Numbered from the stretch's first letter, positions 1 to 7,618 are shown. The stretch: DNA of 12,470 nucleotides from STF1-107 sp964457935 (GCA_964457935.1 CAYWFC010000029.1:1-12470); one strand, 5' to 3'. Numbers and translations: made by a program. Notes: generated by a model from the letters alone, not told the origin.

Positions 1-1
1 G

Positions 2-478
2 CACTTGGACCTCATGTGCTCGCTGTGCTTTATCCTGACAGGTTTTGGCTGGGCGAAGCCGGTGCAGGTCAATCCTTTGAGATTTCAAAAATACAGAACA
101 GGCATTGCCAAAGTATCATTAGCGGGCGTCACTGCCAACTTGATTATTTGCATAGTTTCGTCGTTCTTTTATGTATTGTTCTTTAATGTACTAGGCTTTA
201 CTAGTAAGGTCGCTATATATGTCATCAATTTCTTCTCGTGGCTGATGCAGGTCAATGCTCTGCTAGTAGTATTTAATATATTACCAATATATCCATTGGA
301 TGGATTTAATTTCTTGAGCACGAGATTGAAACCGAACAACAAATATATAGACTTTTGTAGCAAGTATGGCTATTTGATTATTATGATACTCGCCATTACT
401 GGAGCTATAACTTATGTGCTGAACTATTCGTCATATTTGTACTGGCCATTTATCAAACTTTGGCAGTTGTTTTTCTAG
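2..478 (+). CDS. Site-2 protease-type M50 membrane metallopeptidase, 3' part only
   Basis: This is the C-terminal part of a polytopic zinc peptidase of the M50 (site-2 protease, SpoIVFB/RseP-like) superfamily, whose members cut substrates inside the membrane. The reading frame is open from base 2 and no credible start lies inside the window, so the gene begins upstream and its HExxH zinc motif is not visible. What is visible is the family sequence GFGWAKPVQVNP near the front, then hydrophobic stretches, then the third-ligand motif NILPIYPLDG (N-x-x-P-x-x-P-L-D-G), in which the Asp is the expected zinc ligand, and a last membrane segment. The short GFGWAKPVxVNP form is typical of the small 'site-2 protease family' proteins that often precede scpA in Clostridia. 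The substrate is unknown. The stop lies 8 bases before the scpA start, so the two are probably co-transcribed. Confidence 0.88.
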   Translation, partial: HLDLMCSLCFILTGFGWAKPVQVNPLRFQKYRTGIAKVSLAGVTANLIICIVSSFFYVLFFNVLGFTSKVAIYVINFFSWLMQVNALLVVFNILPIYPLDGFNFLSTRLKPNNKYIDFCSKYGYLIIMILAITGAITYVLNYSSYLYWPFIKLWQLFF

Positions 479-486
479 GTAAAGAA

Positions 487-1236
487 ATGGATTTAGAATT
501 AGAAGAGAATATTAGTAGCAATGAAGTAAAATATAAGATAGAGGATTTTGAAGGGCCTCTAGATCTTTTGCTGACCTTGATCAAAGAAAGAAAAATGGAC
601 ATAAAAACTGTCAAATTGGCTGAACTAACTGATCAATATTTGGATTATATACGAGATATGAGTTTAGATATGGACAGTGCTTCTAGTTTCTTGACTATGG
701 CCAGCTGGCTACTCGAAATCAAATCAAAATCCTTGCTCCCACACGAAGTCGAAGAAGATGATGACGGCATAGACGAAGAAATGCGCCTAAAAATGTATTT
801 GGAAGAGTATGATTTATTCAAAAGTGTGGCAAGTGACTTGCAACCACTCGAAAATGTTAACCGTTTTTACAAAGAACCAGAAAAATCAGCCAATGATGTG
901 AGAATAAAATTCAATGATTTTAATCTCGAGGCAATGCTCGACGCGTTCGCTATGATTTTGTCCAAGGTGGCAGACAGAGAAGAGGCTGACGAACCGAAAA
1001 AAATAGTGAAAGATAGGTGGACTGTCGCTGAAAAAATAGTTTTTATCAGAACATTACTGTCTGAGCAAAGTGAAGTAAAGTTTTTTGACCTATTTGACGA
1101 CTCTTATTCGAGACTAGAAGTAATCACTATATTTTTGTCAATATTAGAATTATTAAAATTACAAGAAATCAAAGTAATCCAAGACGAAAGATACCAAGAT
1201 ATTTTGATTAAAAAGAGAGGTGCTGACGATGAATAG
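487..1236 (+). CDS. scpA: Segregation and condensation protein A
   Basis: This is the kleisin subunit of the bacterial SMC-ScpA-ScpB condensin, which bridges the SMC heads and helps compact and segregate the nucleoid. The N-terminal SMC-binding hallmark FEGPLDLLLTLI is at residues 21-32, followed by the helical MASWLLEIKSKSLLP segment (about 71-85), an acidic linker (about 88-98) and a C-terminal winged-helix region that binds the other SMC head. The product is 249 residues, normal for the family. The frame is open further upstream to a TTG at 460, but that start lies inside the M50 gene; ATG 487 is preferred because it has a weak AGGT ribosome site 6 bases upstream and lies outside the upstream gene. 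The gene overlaps scpB by 8 bases, which suggests coupled translation of two interacting subunits. Confidence 0.95.
   Translation: MDLELEENISSNEVKYKIEDFEGPLDLLLTLIKERKMDIKTVKLAELTDQYLDYIRDMSLDMDSASSFLTMASWLLEIKSKSLLPHEVEEDDDGIDEEMRLKMYLEEYDLFKSVASDLQPLENVNRFYKEPEKSANDVRIKFNDFNLEAMLDAFAMILSKVADREEADEPKKIVKDRWTVAEKIVFIRTLLSEQSEVKFFDLFDDSYSRLEVITIFLSILELLKLQEIKVIQDERYQDILIKKRGADDE
1215..1220 (+). promoter_or_regulatory. Ribosome binding site deciding the scpB start
   Basis: GAGAGG inside the last codons of scpA lies 8 bases before ATG 1229. It favours that start over the in-frame TTG at 1220 and supports coupled translation of scpA and scpB. Confidence 0.6.
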
Positions 1237-1999
1237 CAAACAATTAGCAAAAATAATAGAAGGTGTAGCATTTGTGTCTGGCGACGGTATCGAAAAAAGC
1301 GAATTTAAGAACAAATATGAAGCATCAGATAAACAAATAAACGAAGCATTGGATATATTGAAGTCTAAATATTCTACTGATAGCGGAATAAACATAATAG
1401 AGTACAAAAGCAAGATTCAACTTTGCTCCAATCCTGATTTGGCAGAAGATATAGCAGATATTCTCAATCCTATCAGAGAAAAGGTGCTATCTAAATCTGT
1501 GCTAGAGACTGTGGCTATCATTGCATACAAACAGCCTATTACGCGCTTAGAGATCGAAGGAATAAGACAAGTACATAATAGCGACTATACTATGCAACTG
1601 TTGCTCAAAAATGACCTAATCGAAGTAGTAGGGCGAAAGGATACTGTCGGCAAACCGTTGCTGTATGGCACGACAGAAAACTTTCTGAAGCGTTTTCAAA
1701 TAAAAGACTTGAACGAATTGCCTAAATATGACGAACTTTTGGCTCGTATACGCGTCATCAATACTGACAAGCAGAGTCTATTTAGAGACTATGACGTACC
1801 TAGCGATGTTATTAGTCTGGATGAAAACGAATTGGTGCGTGAAAGAGAAGATTTCGACAGCAAATTCGCTAATTACAAGGATATCATCGCTGACAGCCAA
1901 AATATATCACGCTCTATCAAAAAGACTATTGATCAGGCTGACCAAGTATTAAATCCAAACAAAGATGCCGACGTAGATGGCGAAGAACCAGCAGTCTAA
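1229..1999 (+). CDS. scpB: Segregation and condensation protein B, with long C-terminal tail
   Basis: ScpB dimerises through winged-helix domains and binds the middle of ScpA in the SMC condensin. The N-terminal winged helix starts KQLAKIIEGVAFVSGD. The second carries the family signature ETVAIIAYKQPITRLEIEGIR (93-113, including IIAYKQPITRLEI) and then VGRKDTVGKPLLYGTTENFL. ATG 1229 is chosen because a GAGAGG ribosome site (1215-1220) lies 8 bases upstream, inside the end of scpA; an in-frame upstream TTG at 1220 overlaps that site and would add three residues. The product is 256 residues, clearly longer than the roughly 190-200 usual for ScpB. The excess is a charged, probably poorly ordered tail after the NELP sequence at about 162-165, ending in an acidic stretch. 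Its function is unknown. Confidence 0.94.
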   Translation: MNSKQLAKIIEGVAFVSGDGIEKSEFKNKYEASDKQINEALDILKSKYSTDSGINIIEYKSKIQLCSNPDLAEDIADILNPIREKVLSKSVLETVAIIAYKQPITRLEIEGIRQVHNSDYTMQLLLKNDLIEVVGRKDTVGKPLLYGTTENFLKRFQIKDLNELPKYDELLARIRVINTDKQSLFRDYDVPSDVISLDENELVREREDFDSKFANYKDIIADSQNISRSIKKTIDQADQVLNPNKDADVDGEEPAV

Positions 2000-2040
2000 G
2001 ATTGTGACATAATTTGATAAAAAAGTGAGATACTAGTGTT

Positions 2041-2574
2041 ATGTACTGGTATCTTATTTTTGTCGTTATTATTTTCTTGTTAGTTTTCCCTATTAGGACA
2101 AAGACGTTTGTAGATTTTGACATTTTGAAATTAAAAGGACGAATGTATGTAAAAATTTTTTTCATCAAAATAGTGACAGTAAAGATAAAAATAAAGAAAG
2201 GATATATTTATCTGTACAAAGGTAAAAAAGTCTATAAAGAGCAACTAAGTATGTCCAATCCTGACATTAAAAAGGCAGGTAATATTCTGCAATCATTGTA
2301 CTATAGGATAGAATTAGAGTGTTTGACATTGAAGTCAGAATTTGGATATGTGAATGATGCTATGAAAACAGCATTGATAACATCTGGGTTTGATATAATA
2401 ATCAAATGTTTTTTGGCAAAAGTGAAAAATAACAAGAAACTAGCACATATTTTAGTAGAAAATAAGCCAAACTACGACTATGACAAGATGTATTTGACTC
2501 TTAGTGTCAAGGTGCGCACTTGCGTAGCAGACGTATTGTATGCCTTGGTGATGGGAGCAGGAGGTCAAAGATGA
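2041..2574 (+). CDS. DUF2953 family membrane protein (YtfI-like)
   Basis: This is a 177-residue protein of the DUF2953 family, called YtfI in Bacillus subtilis, where it also sits directly before ytfJ. The N-terminus (MYWYLIFVVIIFLLVFPIR) is a single membrane-spanning or signal-anchor segment. A lysine-rich beta-type region follows (about 48-66). The family-like segment EFGYVNDAMKTALITSGF is at 100-117. The biochemical function is not established; the pairing with ytfJ points to a role linked to sporulation or the spore envelope, which is inference. The start is the ATG after a 41-base gap from scpB. No strong Shine-Dalgarno is present (only AGTGAG-like purines 10-15 bases upstream), so expression may depend on read-through from scpB. 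The stop overlaps the ytfJ start as ATGA. Confidence 0.8.
   Translation: MYWYLIFVVIIFLLVFPIRTKTFVDFDILKLKGRMYVKIFFIKIVTVKIKIKKGYIYLYKGKKVYKEQLSMSNPDIKKAGNILQSLYYRIELECLTLKSEFGYVNDAMKTALITSGFDIIIKCFLAKVKNNKKLAHILVENKPNYDYDKMYLTLSVKVRTCVADVLYALVMGAGGQR
2559..2564 (+). promoter_or_regulatory. Strong ribosome binding site for ytfJ
   Basis: A perfect AGGAGG lies 6 bases before ATG 2571 and inside the end of the DUF2953 gene. It is the strongest ribosome site seen in the first operon and sets the ytfJ start, removing 17 residues that a longer upstream frame would add. Confidence 0.8.
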
Positions 2575-2957
2575 AAAATAATGAATCAAACAACAAAATC
2601 GAGTCATTAATTAATATCTCATTGGAAAAGATTAATTCTATGATTGACGTGAATTGCGTGATAGGTGAGCCTGTGTCTATGCCTGATGACTCTGTGCTGG
2701 TACCTATATCAAAAGTGTCAGTCGGCTTCGTGTCAGGCGGAGGAGAGTACAATGACCTAAATTCTAAACGCAATCATGCAGATTACCCTATGGCTGGCGG
2801 GACTGGCGGAGGCTTTTGTGTGACTCCTATAGGATTTTTCGTTCTAAAAGACGGCAAGTTCAAAATTATTCGCGCAGACAAGTCATCAGCATATCTGACT
2901 TTGCTAAAAAGTGCTACAGAAGTGCTGAAAAAAATGACTACAAAGGACAAAGAATGA
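2571..2957 (+). CDS. ytfJ: GerW-family sporulation protein YtfJ
   Basis: This is a 128-residue member of the GerW/YtfJ family. In Bacillus subtilis the homologue is made in the forespore and affects spore germination and lysozyme resistance. The sequence carries the family hallmarks: VPISKVSVGFVSGGGEY (44-60) and the glycine-rich GGTGGGFCVTPIGFFVL (76-92). A helical N-terminus (about 9-25, IESLINISLEKINSMI) precedes them, and an amphipathic C-terminal helix rich in Lys follows. The start is fixed by a perfect AGGAGG. Both ends overlap neighbours by four bases (ATGA), with the DUF2953 gene upstream and the D-Ala-D-Ala carboxypeptidase downstream. That is the classical ytfI-ytfJ-dac order in Clostridia. 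The presence of this gene suggests, but does not prove, that the organism sporulates, because family members also occur in non-spore-formers. Confidence 0.92.
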   Translation: MKNNESNNKIESLINISLEKINSMIDVNCVIGEPVSMPDDSVLVPISKVSVGFVSGGGEYNDLNSKRNHADYPMAGGTGGGFCVTPIGFFVLKDGKFKIIRADKSSAYLTLLKSATEVLKKMTTKDKE

Positions 2958-4069
2958 AAAAAATATTTGTTATATTTTTCTTGGTGTGCATATGCTTGGC
3001 ATCATTGCCAGTCGGACGTACACATTGTGCCACTTCTGCGCGAGGAATGTGCGTAATAGAGGCGGAAAGTGGAAGAGTGCTTTTTAGCCAAAACAAAGAC
3101 GCCAAATTAGCCAACGCAAGCACTACTAAAATAGTGACTGCTATCACTGTATTGGATCATTGCAATGACTTAGATGAGAAAATTGTAGTGAGTGACTCCG
3201 CGATAGGCATCGAAGGTACGTCTATATATCTAAAAAAAGATGAAGAGATTACAGTGCGAGACCTGCTATATGGCACTATGTTAGCCTCAGGCAATGACTC
3301 TGCTACTGCATTAGCAGTGCACACAGCTGGGAGCGTATCGGCGTTTTGCGATTTAATGAACGAGACAGCGCGGAAAGTAGGAGCCACCAATTCACATTTC
3401 GCCAATCCACATGGTTTAGACCACAAAGATCATTATACTACCGCATATGATTTGGCATTGATTACTGCTTACGCTCTGAAAAATGATACTTTCGCAGATG
3501 TGGTGAGCACTGTGAGGCACACAATCCCTCAAACTAATAAGTATGAGACCCGTTATTTGAAGAACAAAAATCGACTTTTGTCAAGCCTAGATGGGTGCAT
3601 TGGTGTCAAGACTGGCTACACGTCAAAAGCCGGCAGATGTCTCGTGAGTGCTACCAAACGCAACGGTATGACCGCTGTATGCGTGGTACTAAACTGTGGT
3701 CCAATGTTTGAAGAAAGTGCTGAATTGCTAAATCAAGTGTATCGAGACTATGAATACGCACATGTCCTGAAGTCTAATGTTCAAATATGCAATGAGTATT
3801 ACATAGATAAACTACAAGGACAATTATATCTGTGTACCAAAGAAGACTTTTATTATCCAATCAAAAAAGGGGAGATGGACAAAATAAAAGTCAAATATGA
3901 GACAAACGACCTATCAAAAGGCTCACTCGGGGACAAAGAAATCGGAAAAATTTTCGTTTATTTCGATAATCAGTTGATTAAAACTCAAAAATTATATACA
4001 ATAAATAAAATCACTGTTTTGGAAAATCAAGACAAGATGAAATCTATAATTTTAGAGTGGACGGAGTAA
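2954..4069 (+). CDS. D-alanyl-D-alanine carboxypeptidase (low-molecular-mass PBP, DacF/DacB type)
   Basis: This is a secreted serine carboxypeptidase (peptidase S11) that removes the terminal D-Ala from peptidoglycan stem peptides. The 371-residue product begins with a signal peptide (MKKIFVIFFLVCICLASLPV...), probably cleaved near THCA-TSA at about residue 26. All three active-site motifs are intact: S56-T-T-K59, S112-G-N114 and K219-T-G221. A C-terminal beta-rich domain (about 265-345) resembles the PBP5 C-terminal domain. I do not see a clear amphipathic or hydrophobic C-terminal anchor; the protein ends ...SIILEWTE. The start is ATG 2954, with AAAGGA 5-10 bases upstream and an ATGA overlap with ytfJ; an in-frame extension upstream lies inside ytfJ and lacks signal-peptide logic. 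The position after ytfJ suggests a role like DacF in spore cortex or envelope maturation, which is inference. Confidence 0.94.
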   Translation: MKKIFVIFFLVCICLASLPVGRTHCATSARGMCVIEAESGRVLFSQNKDAKLANASTTKIVTAITVLDHCNDLDEKIVVSDSAIGIEGTSIYLKKDEEITVRDLLYGTMLASGNDSATALAVHTAGSVSAFCDLMNETARKVGATNSHFANPHGLDHKDHYTTAYDLALITAYALKNDTFADVVSTVRHTIPQTNKYETRYLKNKNRLLSSLDGCIGVKTGYTSKAGRCLVSATKRNGMTAVCVVLNCGPMFEESAELLNQVYRDYEYAHVLKSNVQICNEYYIDKLQGQLYLCTKEDFYYPIKKGEMDKIKVKYETNDLSKGSLGDKEIGKIFVYFDNQLIKTQKLYTINKITVLENQDKMKSIILEWTE

Positions 4070-4780
4070 ATGAGAATAAACAAATATCTAAGTACATGTG
4101 GTGTGGCATCGAGAAGAAAAAGTGATGACATCATCAAATCAGGAGCAGTGCGTATAAACGGCAAAGTTTGTAAAGAATTGGGTACTGACGTCAATCCTGA
4201 ATATGACGAAGTGACTGTACATTCCAAGCCAGTACAGTTGGTGCAAAAGTTCGTGTATTACAAGCTGAATAAACCCAAAGGCTATGTCAGCACCACCTCA
4301 GACGACAAACACAGAAAAACTGTCATAGATTTAATGCGAGGCGTGAAGTCCCGCATTTTTCCGATAGGTAGACTCGATTACGACACAGAGGGACTGATAT
4401 TGCTAACAAATGACGGCGAGATAGCGAACATACTAACATCGCCTAAAAAAGAAATAAGCAAGACGTATATCGTCAAGATATCTGAAAATATTGACGAAGA
4501 TGAAATAAAACACCTCAAACAAGGTGTCAACATAGATGGCTATATGACCAAGCCATGTAATATTGATGTAGTAGAACATACTGACGACGGCACACGTGTG
4601 CAAATCACTATATATGAGGGCAAGAATAGACAAATAAGGCGTATGTTCGAGTCTATAGGCAAAACTATCACATACCTAAAGCGTATCAGTATAGGAGAGA
4701 TACACTTGGGAGGGCTGTCCAGAGGTGAATATCAGCCATTGAACAAAAAAGAAATGGAGTACTTGAAATCAATCAAATGA
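4070..4780 (+). CDS. rluB: rRNA pseudouridine synthase, RsuA/RluB family
   Basis: This enzyme converts uridine to pseudouridine in ribosomal RNA. An N-terminal S4 RNA-binding domain (MRINKYLSTCGVASRRKSDD..., about 1-60) is followed by the RsuA-type catalytic domain with the motif GRLDYDTEGLILLTNDG at 100-116; D103 is the expected catalytic aspartate. The late motif EGKNRQIRRMFESIGKTI is also present. At 236 residues it is the usual length. RluB (23S helix 89) is the commonest assignment for Bacillota proteins at this locus, but RsuA or RluE/F specificity cannot be excluded from sequence alone. The start directly abuts the stop of the carboxypeptidase gene, with GGAG only 3 bases before the ATG, so it probably relies on coupled translation. 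The stop overlaps the next start as ATGA. Confidence 0.93.
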   Translation: MRINKYLSTCGVASRRKSDDIIKSGAVRINGKVCKELGTDVNPEYDEVTVHSKPVQLVQKFVYYKLNKPKGYVSTTSDDKHRKTVIDLMRGVKSRIFPIGRLDYDTEGLILLTNDGEIANILTSPKKEISKTYIVKISENIDEDEIKHLKQGVNIDGYMTKPCNIDVVEHTDDGTRVQITIYEGKNRQIRRMFESIGKTITYLKRISIGEIHLGGLSRGEYQPLNKKEMEYLKSIK

Positions 4781-6006
4781 CAAATTATGACGTAGTGATT
4801 ATCGGCGGTGGGGCTAGTGGTATGATGGCTGGCATATCTGCCGGTAGTACGGGAGCAAAAGTATTAATACTAGAAAAGAACGAGAAATTAGGTAAAAAAC
4901 TATATTTGACTGGCAAAGGTAGATGCAATGTCACTAATCATTCAGATATAGATAATCATATCAAAAATATTATATCTAATCCTAAATTTATGATGAGCGC
5001 TCTTCATACATTCACCCCAAATGATGTGTGTGATTTTTTTGAGCAAAATGGATTGCCTCTCAAGGTCGAACGAGGAAACAGAGTATTCCCTAATAGCGAT
5101 AAATCTAGTGATGTCATCAAAACACTAAAAACTGCTCTAGATAAATCAAAAGTCGATGTGCATTTATCTGAAGAATTAAAATCTGTTCGCTACGACAATA
5201 ATAAATACATATTGTGTACTAATGTAAATACATACACCACAAATAGTTTTATAGTCGCTACGGGAGGTGTGTCTTATCCGACTACAGGAAGCACAGGTTT
5301 TGGGTACAGCATTGCTAGCCAATTCGCGCACAAAATAGTACCTACTAGGGCAGGGCTGTCTGCTATCAATCTGATAGAGCCATTATCTGATTGCATAGGA
5401 TTGACGCTAAGGAATGTAGGCGTATCTATCACATTGAACGGCAAAAGATACAAAGAGTTTGGCGATTTATTATTTACTCACAATGGTATATCTGGCCCGA
5501 CTGTATTGACACTCGGTAGCAAAATCAATCAATATGATATAGCAAATAGTGTACTGTCTATTGATTTGAAACCTGCTCTCACACCTGAGCAACTGAATGA
5601 AAAAATTTTGCGTGAACAGTCAAATTTTAGCAATAAGTTTTTAGATAAATACCTATGTACACTAATGCCAAAGAGTTTGGTGAGATATTTTATGTCAAAC
5701 GCAAGACTACCAAATGTCAAAATGGCAGCATTATCCAAAAATTTGCGTTTTGATGTCATAAATGGGTTAAAAAGATTTGACTTAATGCTCAAAAATATAG
5801 ATAATATTGATAATGCGATCATCACTGCCGGTGGTGTAGACACCAAAGATGTGAATCCTAAAACTATGGAGAGCAAACTCCAATCAGGATTGTATTTCGC
5901 TGGCGAAGTTTTGGACGTAGACGCTTTGACCGGTGGATACAATTTACAAATAGCGTGGTCTACTGGTTTTGTGGCTGGGAAAAGCGCTGTAAGGAGAGAT
6001 AAATGA
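4777..6006 (+). CDS. HI0933-family NAD(P)/FAD-dependent oxidoreductase
   Basis: This is a 409-residue flavoprotein of the HI0933/YhiN family, often labelled aminoacetone oxidase family FAD-binding enzyme. The N-terminal Rossmann FAD-binding motif is IIGGGASGMMAG (8-19, with GxGxxG at 10-15), followed by the ELEK-like acidic strand end LILEKN and the family hallmark GKGRCNVTN (46-54). The C-terminal hallmark GGVDTKDVNPKTMESK...GLYFAGEVLDVDALTGGYNLQ...WSTGFVAG closes the FAD fold. The physiological substrate is not settled for the family; the aminoacetone name should not be taken as proven. It overlaps rluB by ATGA and plsC by ATGA. In many Clostridia this gene is followed by cmk, which is absent here. 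Confidence 0.92.
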   Translation: MTNYDVVIIGGGASGMMAGISAGSTGAKVLILEKNEKLGKKLYLTGKGRCNVTNHSDIDNHIKNIISNPKFMMSALHTFTPNDVCDFFEQNGLPLKVERGNRVFPNSDKSSDVIKTLKTALDKSKVDVHLSEELKSVRYDNNKYILCTNVNTYTTNSFIVATGGVSYPTTGSTGFGYSIASQFAHKIVPTRAGLSAINLIEPLSDCIGLTLRNVGVSITLNGKRYKEFGDLLFTHNGISGPTVLTLGSKINQYDIANSVLSIDLKPALTPEQLNEKILREQSNFSNKFLDKYLCTLMPKSLVRYFMSNARLPNVKMAALSKNLRFDVINGLKRFDLMLKNIDNIDNAIITAGGVDTKDVNPKTMESKLQSGLYFAGEVLDVDALTGGYNLQIAWSTGFVAGKSAVRRDK

Positions 6007-6590
6007 TATTCTGGTTATGTTACATTATAGCTTGGTTGCCTTTGACTTTGCTTTATCCTACCAAGGTCATACGCAAACAGAGATTACCTAAAAATGAGCC
6101 AGTGCTTTTGGCGTGCAATCATCTGTCATCGTTTGACCCGATACTGATAGAATTAAAAAGCAAGAAAAAAGTGTATTTTCTAGCAAAAAAAGAATTATTC
6201 AATAACAATTTTAATTCATTTTTCTTAAAACAATTTGGCGCTATACCTGTGGACAGACAAAAAGTAGGCATAGAGCCTATCAAAAAAGTATATAAATTAC
6301 TCAAAAACAACAAACCAGTCTGCATTTTCCCACAAGGCACCAGAAAAGAAGAGATATATGTGCATGCTGACCAATTCAAAGACGGGGTGGCTGTATTCTC
6401 TATCAAAACTCAGACAGCTATCGTGCCTGTCGCTATATACAGCAAGCCAAAGGCATTTAGGCGCAATACAATGGTGTATGGCGAGCAGATATCGCCAAAG
6501 TACACCGAAGCATCAAAAGAAAACATAGCAGAGTATTCCAAAGAAATCGCTGATGCTATAAATAATCTATTACCCAAGGAGACAAACTAA
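6003..6590 (+). CDS. plsC: 1-acyl-sn-glycerol-3-phosphate acyltransferase-like protein
   Basis: PlsC-type enzymes add the second acyl chain to lysophosphatidic acid, forming phosphatidic acid at the inner face of the membrane. The 195-residue product has a hydrophobic N-terminal segment (MIFWLCYIIAWLPLTLLY) and the catalytic NHxxxxD motif NHLSSFD, with H40 and D45. The second block is FFLKQFGAIPVDR (73-85). The third block reads FPQGTR (109-114), where most family members have FPEGTR, so the Glu is replaced by Gln. A final VPVAIY block follows. A strong AAGGAGA lies 5 bases before the ATG. The gene overlaps the S1 gene by one base. The order plsC followed by an S1 gene is common in Clostridia, usually with ispH between them. 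Confidence 0.9.
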   Translation: MIFWLCYIIAWLPLTLLYPTKVIRKQRLPKNEPVLLACNHLSSFDPILIELKSKKKVYFLAKKELFNNNFNSFFLKQFGAIPVDRQKVGIEPIKKVYKLLKNNKPVCIFPQGTRKEEIYVHADQFKDGVAVFSIKTQTAIVPVAIYSKPKAFRRNTMVYGEQISPKYTEASKENIAEYSKEIADAINNLLPKETN

Positions 6591-7603
6591 TGACACAAAT
6601 GAAAGACTTGCCGATTAATTTCACTACATACAAAAAAGGTGACATCATCACAGGGACTATAGTCCTGATTACCAAAGCAGGCGCAGTAGTAAACATAGGC
6701 GGTATGAGAGACGGCTTCGTGCCAAATGATGAATTGGACAAAGTATATAAAGAAGGTGATGCCATTTTGGTCATGGTAAAAGGTTATCTAGATGATAAAA
6801 ATTGTCTAGTGCTAGACGCCAAAAATGTAAATCGCATAATTGAAGAAAGAGAAAAATTAGCCAACATTAAGATAGGCTCGATCATCGAATTTACGATCTC
6901 CGAAGTGACGTCAGCTGGCTTGAAAGGCAACTATTACGGTTACAGCGTATTTGTGCCATTTAGTCAGATACGTGACAAAGATTTTTTGAATAAAAAACAT
7001 CTACAAGGTAGGACTATAGAAATAGTCGTATTGGAACTCAATAATTACAAGAAAACAATATTGGGCAGTAGTAAGATATTGACTGAAAAAACTTTGTCAC
7101 ACAATAACATAATACTCAATGAAGGAGATATCGTCGAAGGTTCGGTATTAATCATTCAGGATAAATACGCACTCGTACTGCTCGACAATGGTATAAAAGC
7201 CAAACTAAATATCAGTGACGTGAGTTACGACAAGATAGACAGCATAGCAGATGTGCTCGAAGAAGGCAAAAAATACGAATTCGCTATATTGAGCACAAAT
7301 GAAGACCATTCTCGCACTACTGTGGGATATAAGCAAATGTTTGAAAACCCAATGCTAGCGACTATATCCAATATGAAGCCAGGAGACAGTGTTACTGGTG
7401 AGGTCGTAAAATTATATCCAAGCGGAGCTTTGATCAAACTAGCAAATGGTGTGACAGCATTCGCCTTCACTAAGGACAATACTGACAAGCCTAATGTGCC
7501 TACTCATAATATTTTTCATCTCAATGAGACAGTTAATGGTATTATCAGTAGCATTGACTACGAGACATCGCGTCTGTCATTTATCAAAACTAAAGCAGAA
7601 TAA
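6590..7603 (+). CDS. S1 RNA-binding domain protein (ribosomal protein S1 homologue, four repeats)
   Basis: This 337-residue protein consists of about four S1 (OB-fold) repeats: roughly 17-80 (KGDIITGTIVLITKAGAVVNI...), 96-162, 179-246 (EGDIVEGSVLIIQDKYALVLL) and 265-333 (PGDSVTGEVVKLYPSGALIKL). It probably binds mRNA and assists translation initiation, as bacterial S1 does, or acts as a general RNA-binding factor. Repeats 1 and 4 are the most canonical. Repeat 2 lacks several usual glycines, so its fold is inferred mainly from length and pattern. Low-GC Gram-positive S1 proteins often have only four repeats, so the length is ordinary. An AAGGAG site lies 8 bases upstream. Genuine rpsA and a paralogue cannot be told apart here, hence no symbol is given. 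Confidence 0.88.
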   Translation: MTQMKDLPINFTTYKKGDIITGTIVLITKAGAVVNIGGMRDGFVPNDELDKVYKEGDAILVMVKGYLDDKNCLVLDAKNVNRIIEEREKLANIKIGSIIEFTISEVTSAGLKGNYYGYSVFVPFSQIRDKDFLNKKHLQGRTIEIVVLELNNYKKTILGSSKILTEKTLSHNNIILNEGDIVEGSVLIIQDKYALVLLDNGIKAKLNISDVSYDKIDSIADVLEEGKKYEFAILSTNEDHSRTTVGYKQMFENPMLATISNMKPGDSVTGEVVKLYPSGALIKLANGVTAFAFTKDNTDKPNVPTHNIFHLNETVNGIISSIDYETSRLSFIKTKAE

Positions 7604-7618
7604 AAGGTCGGAATTATC

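Noticed and set aside
2000..2040. Possible promoter in the 41-base gap before the DUF2953 gene
   Set aside because: TTGTGA and GATACT can be found but are 21 bases apart; no properly spaced pair, so read-through from scpB is more likely.
4120..4135. Palindrome GATGACATCATC in the RsuA-type gene, with a similar GACATCATC in the S1 gene
   Set aside because: Both lie in coding sequence and follow from common Asp-Ile/Asp-Asp-Ile-type codons; no sign of a repeat family.
5529..5942. 137-codon open frame on the - strand inside the flavoprotein gene
   Set aside because: It is antisense to a clearly conserved coding sequence and resembles no family that I know; it is a shadow frame.
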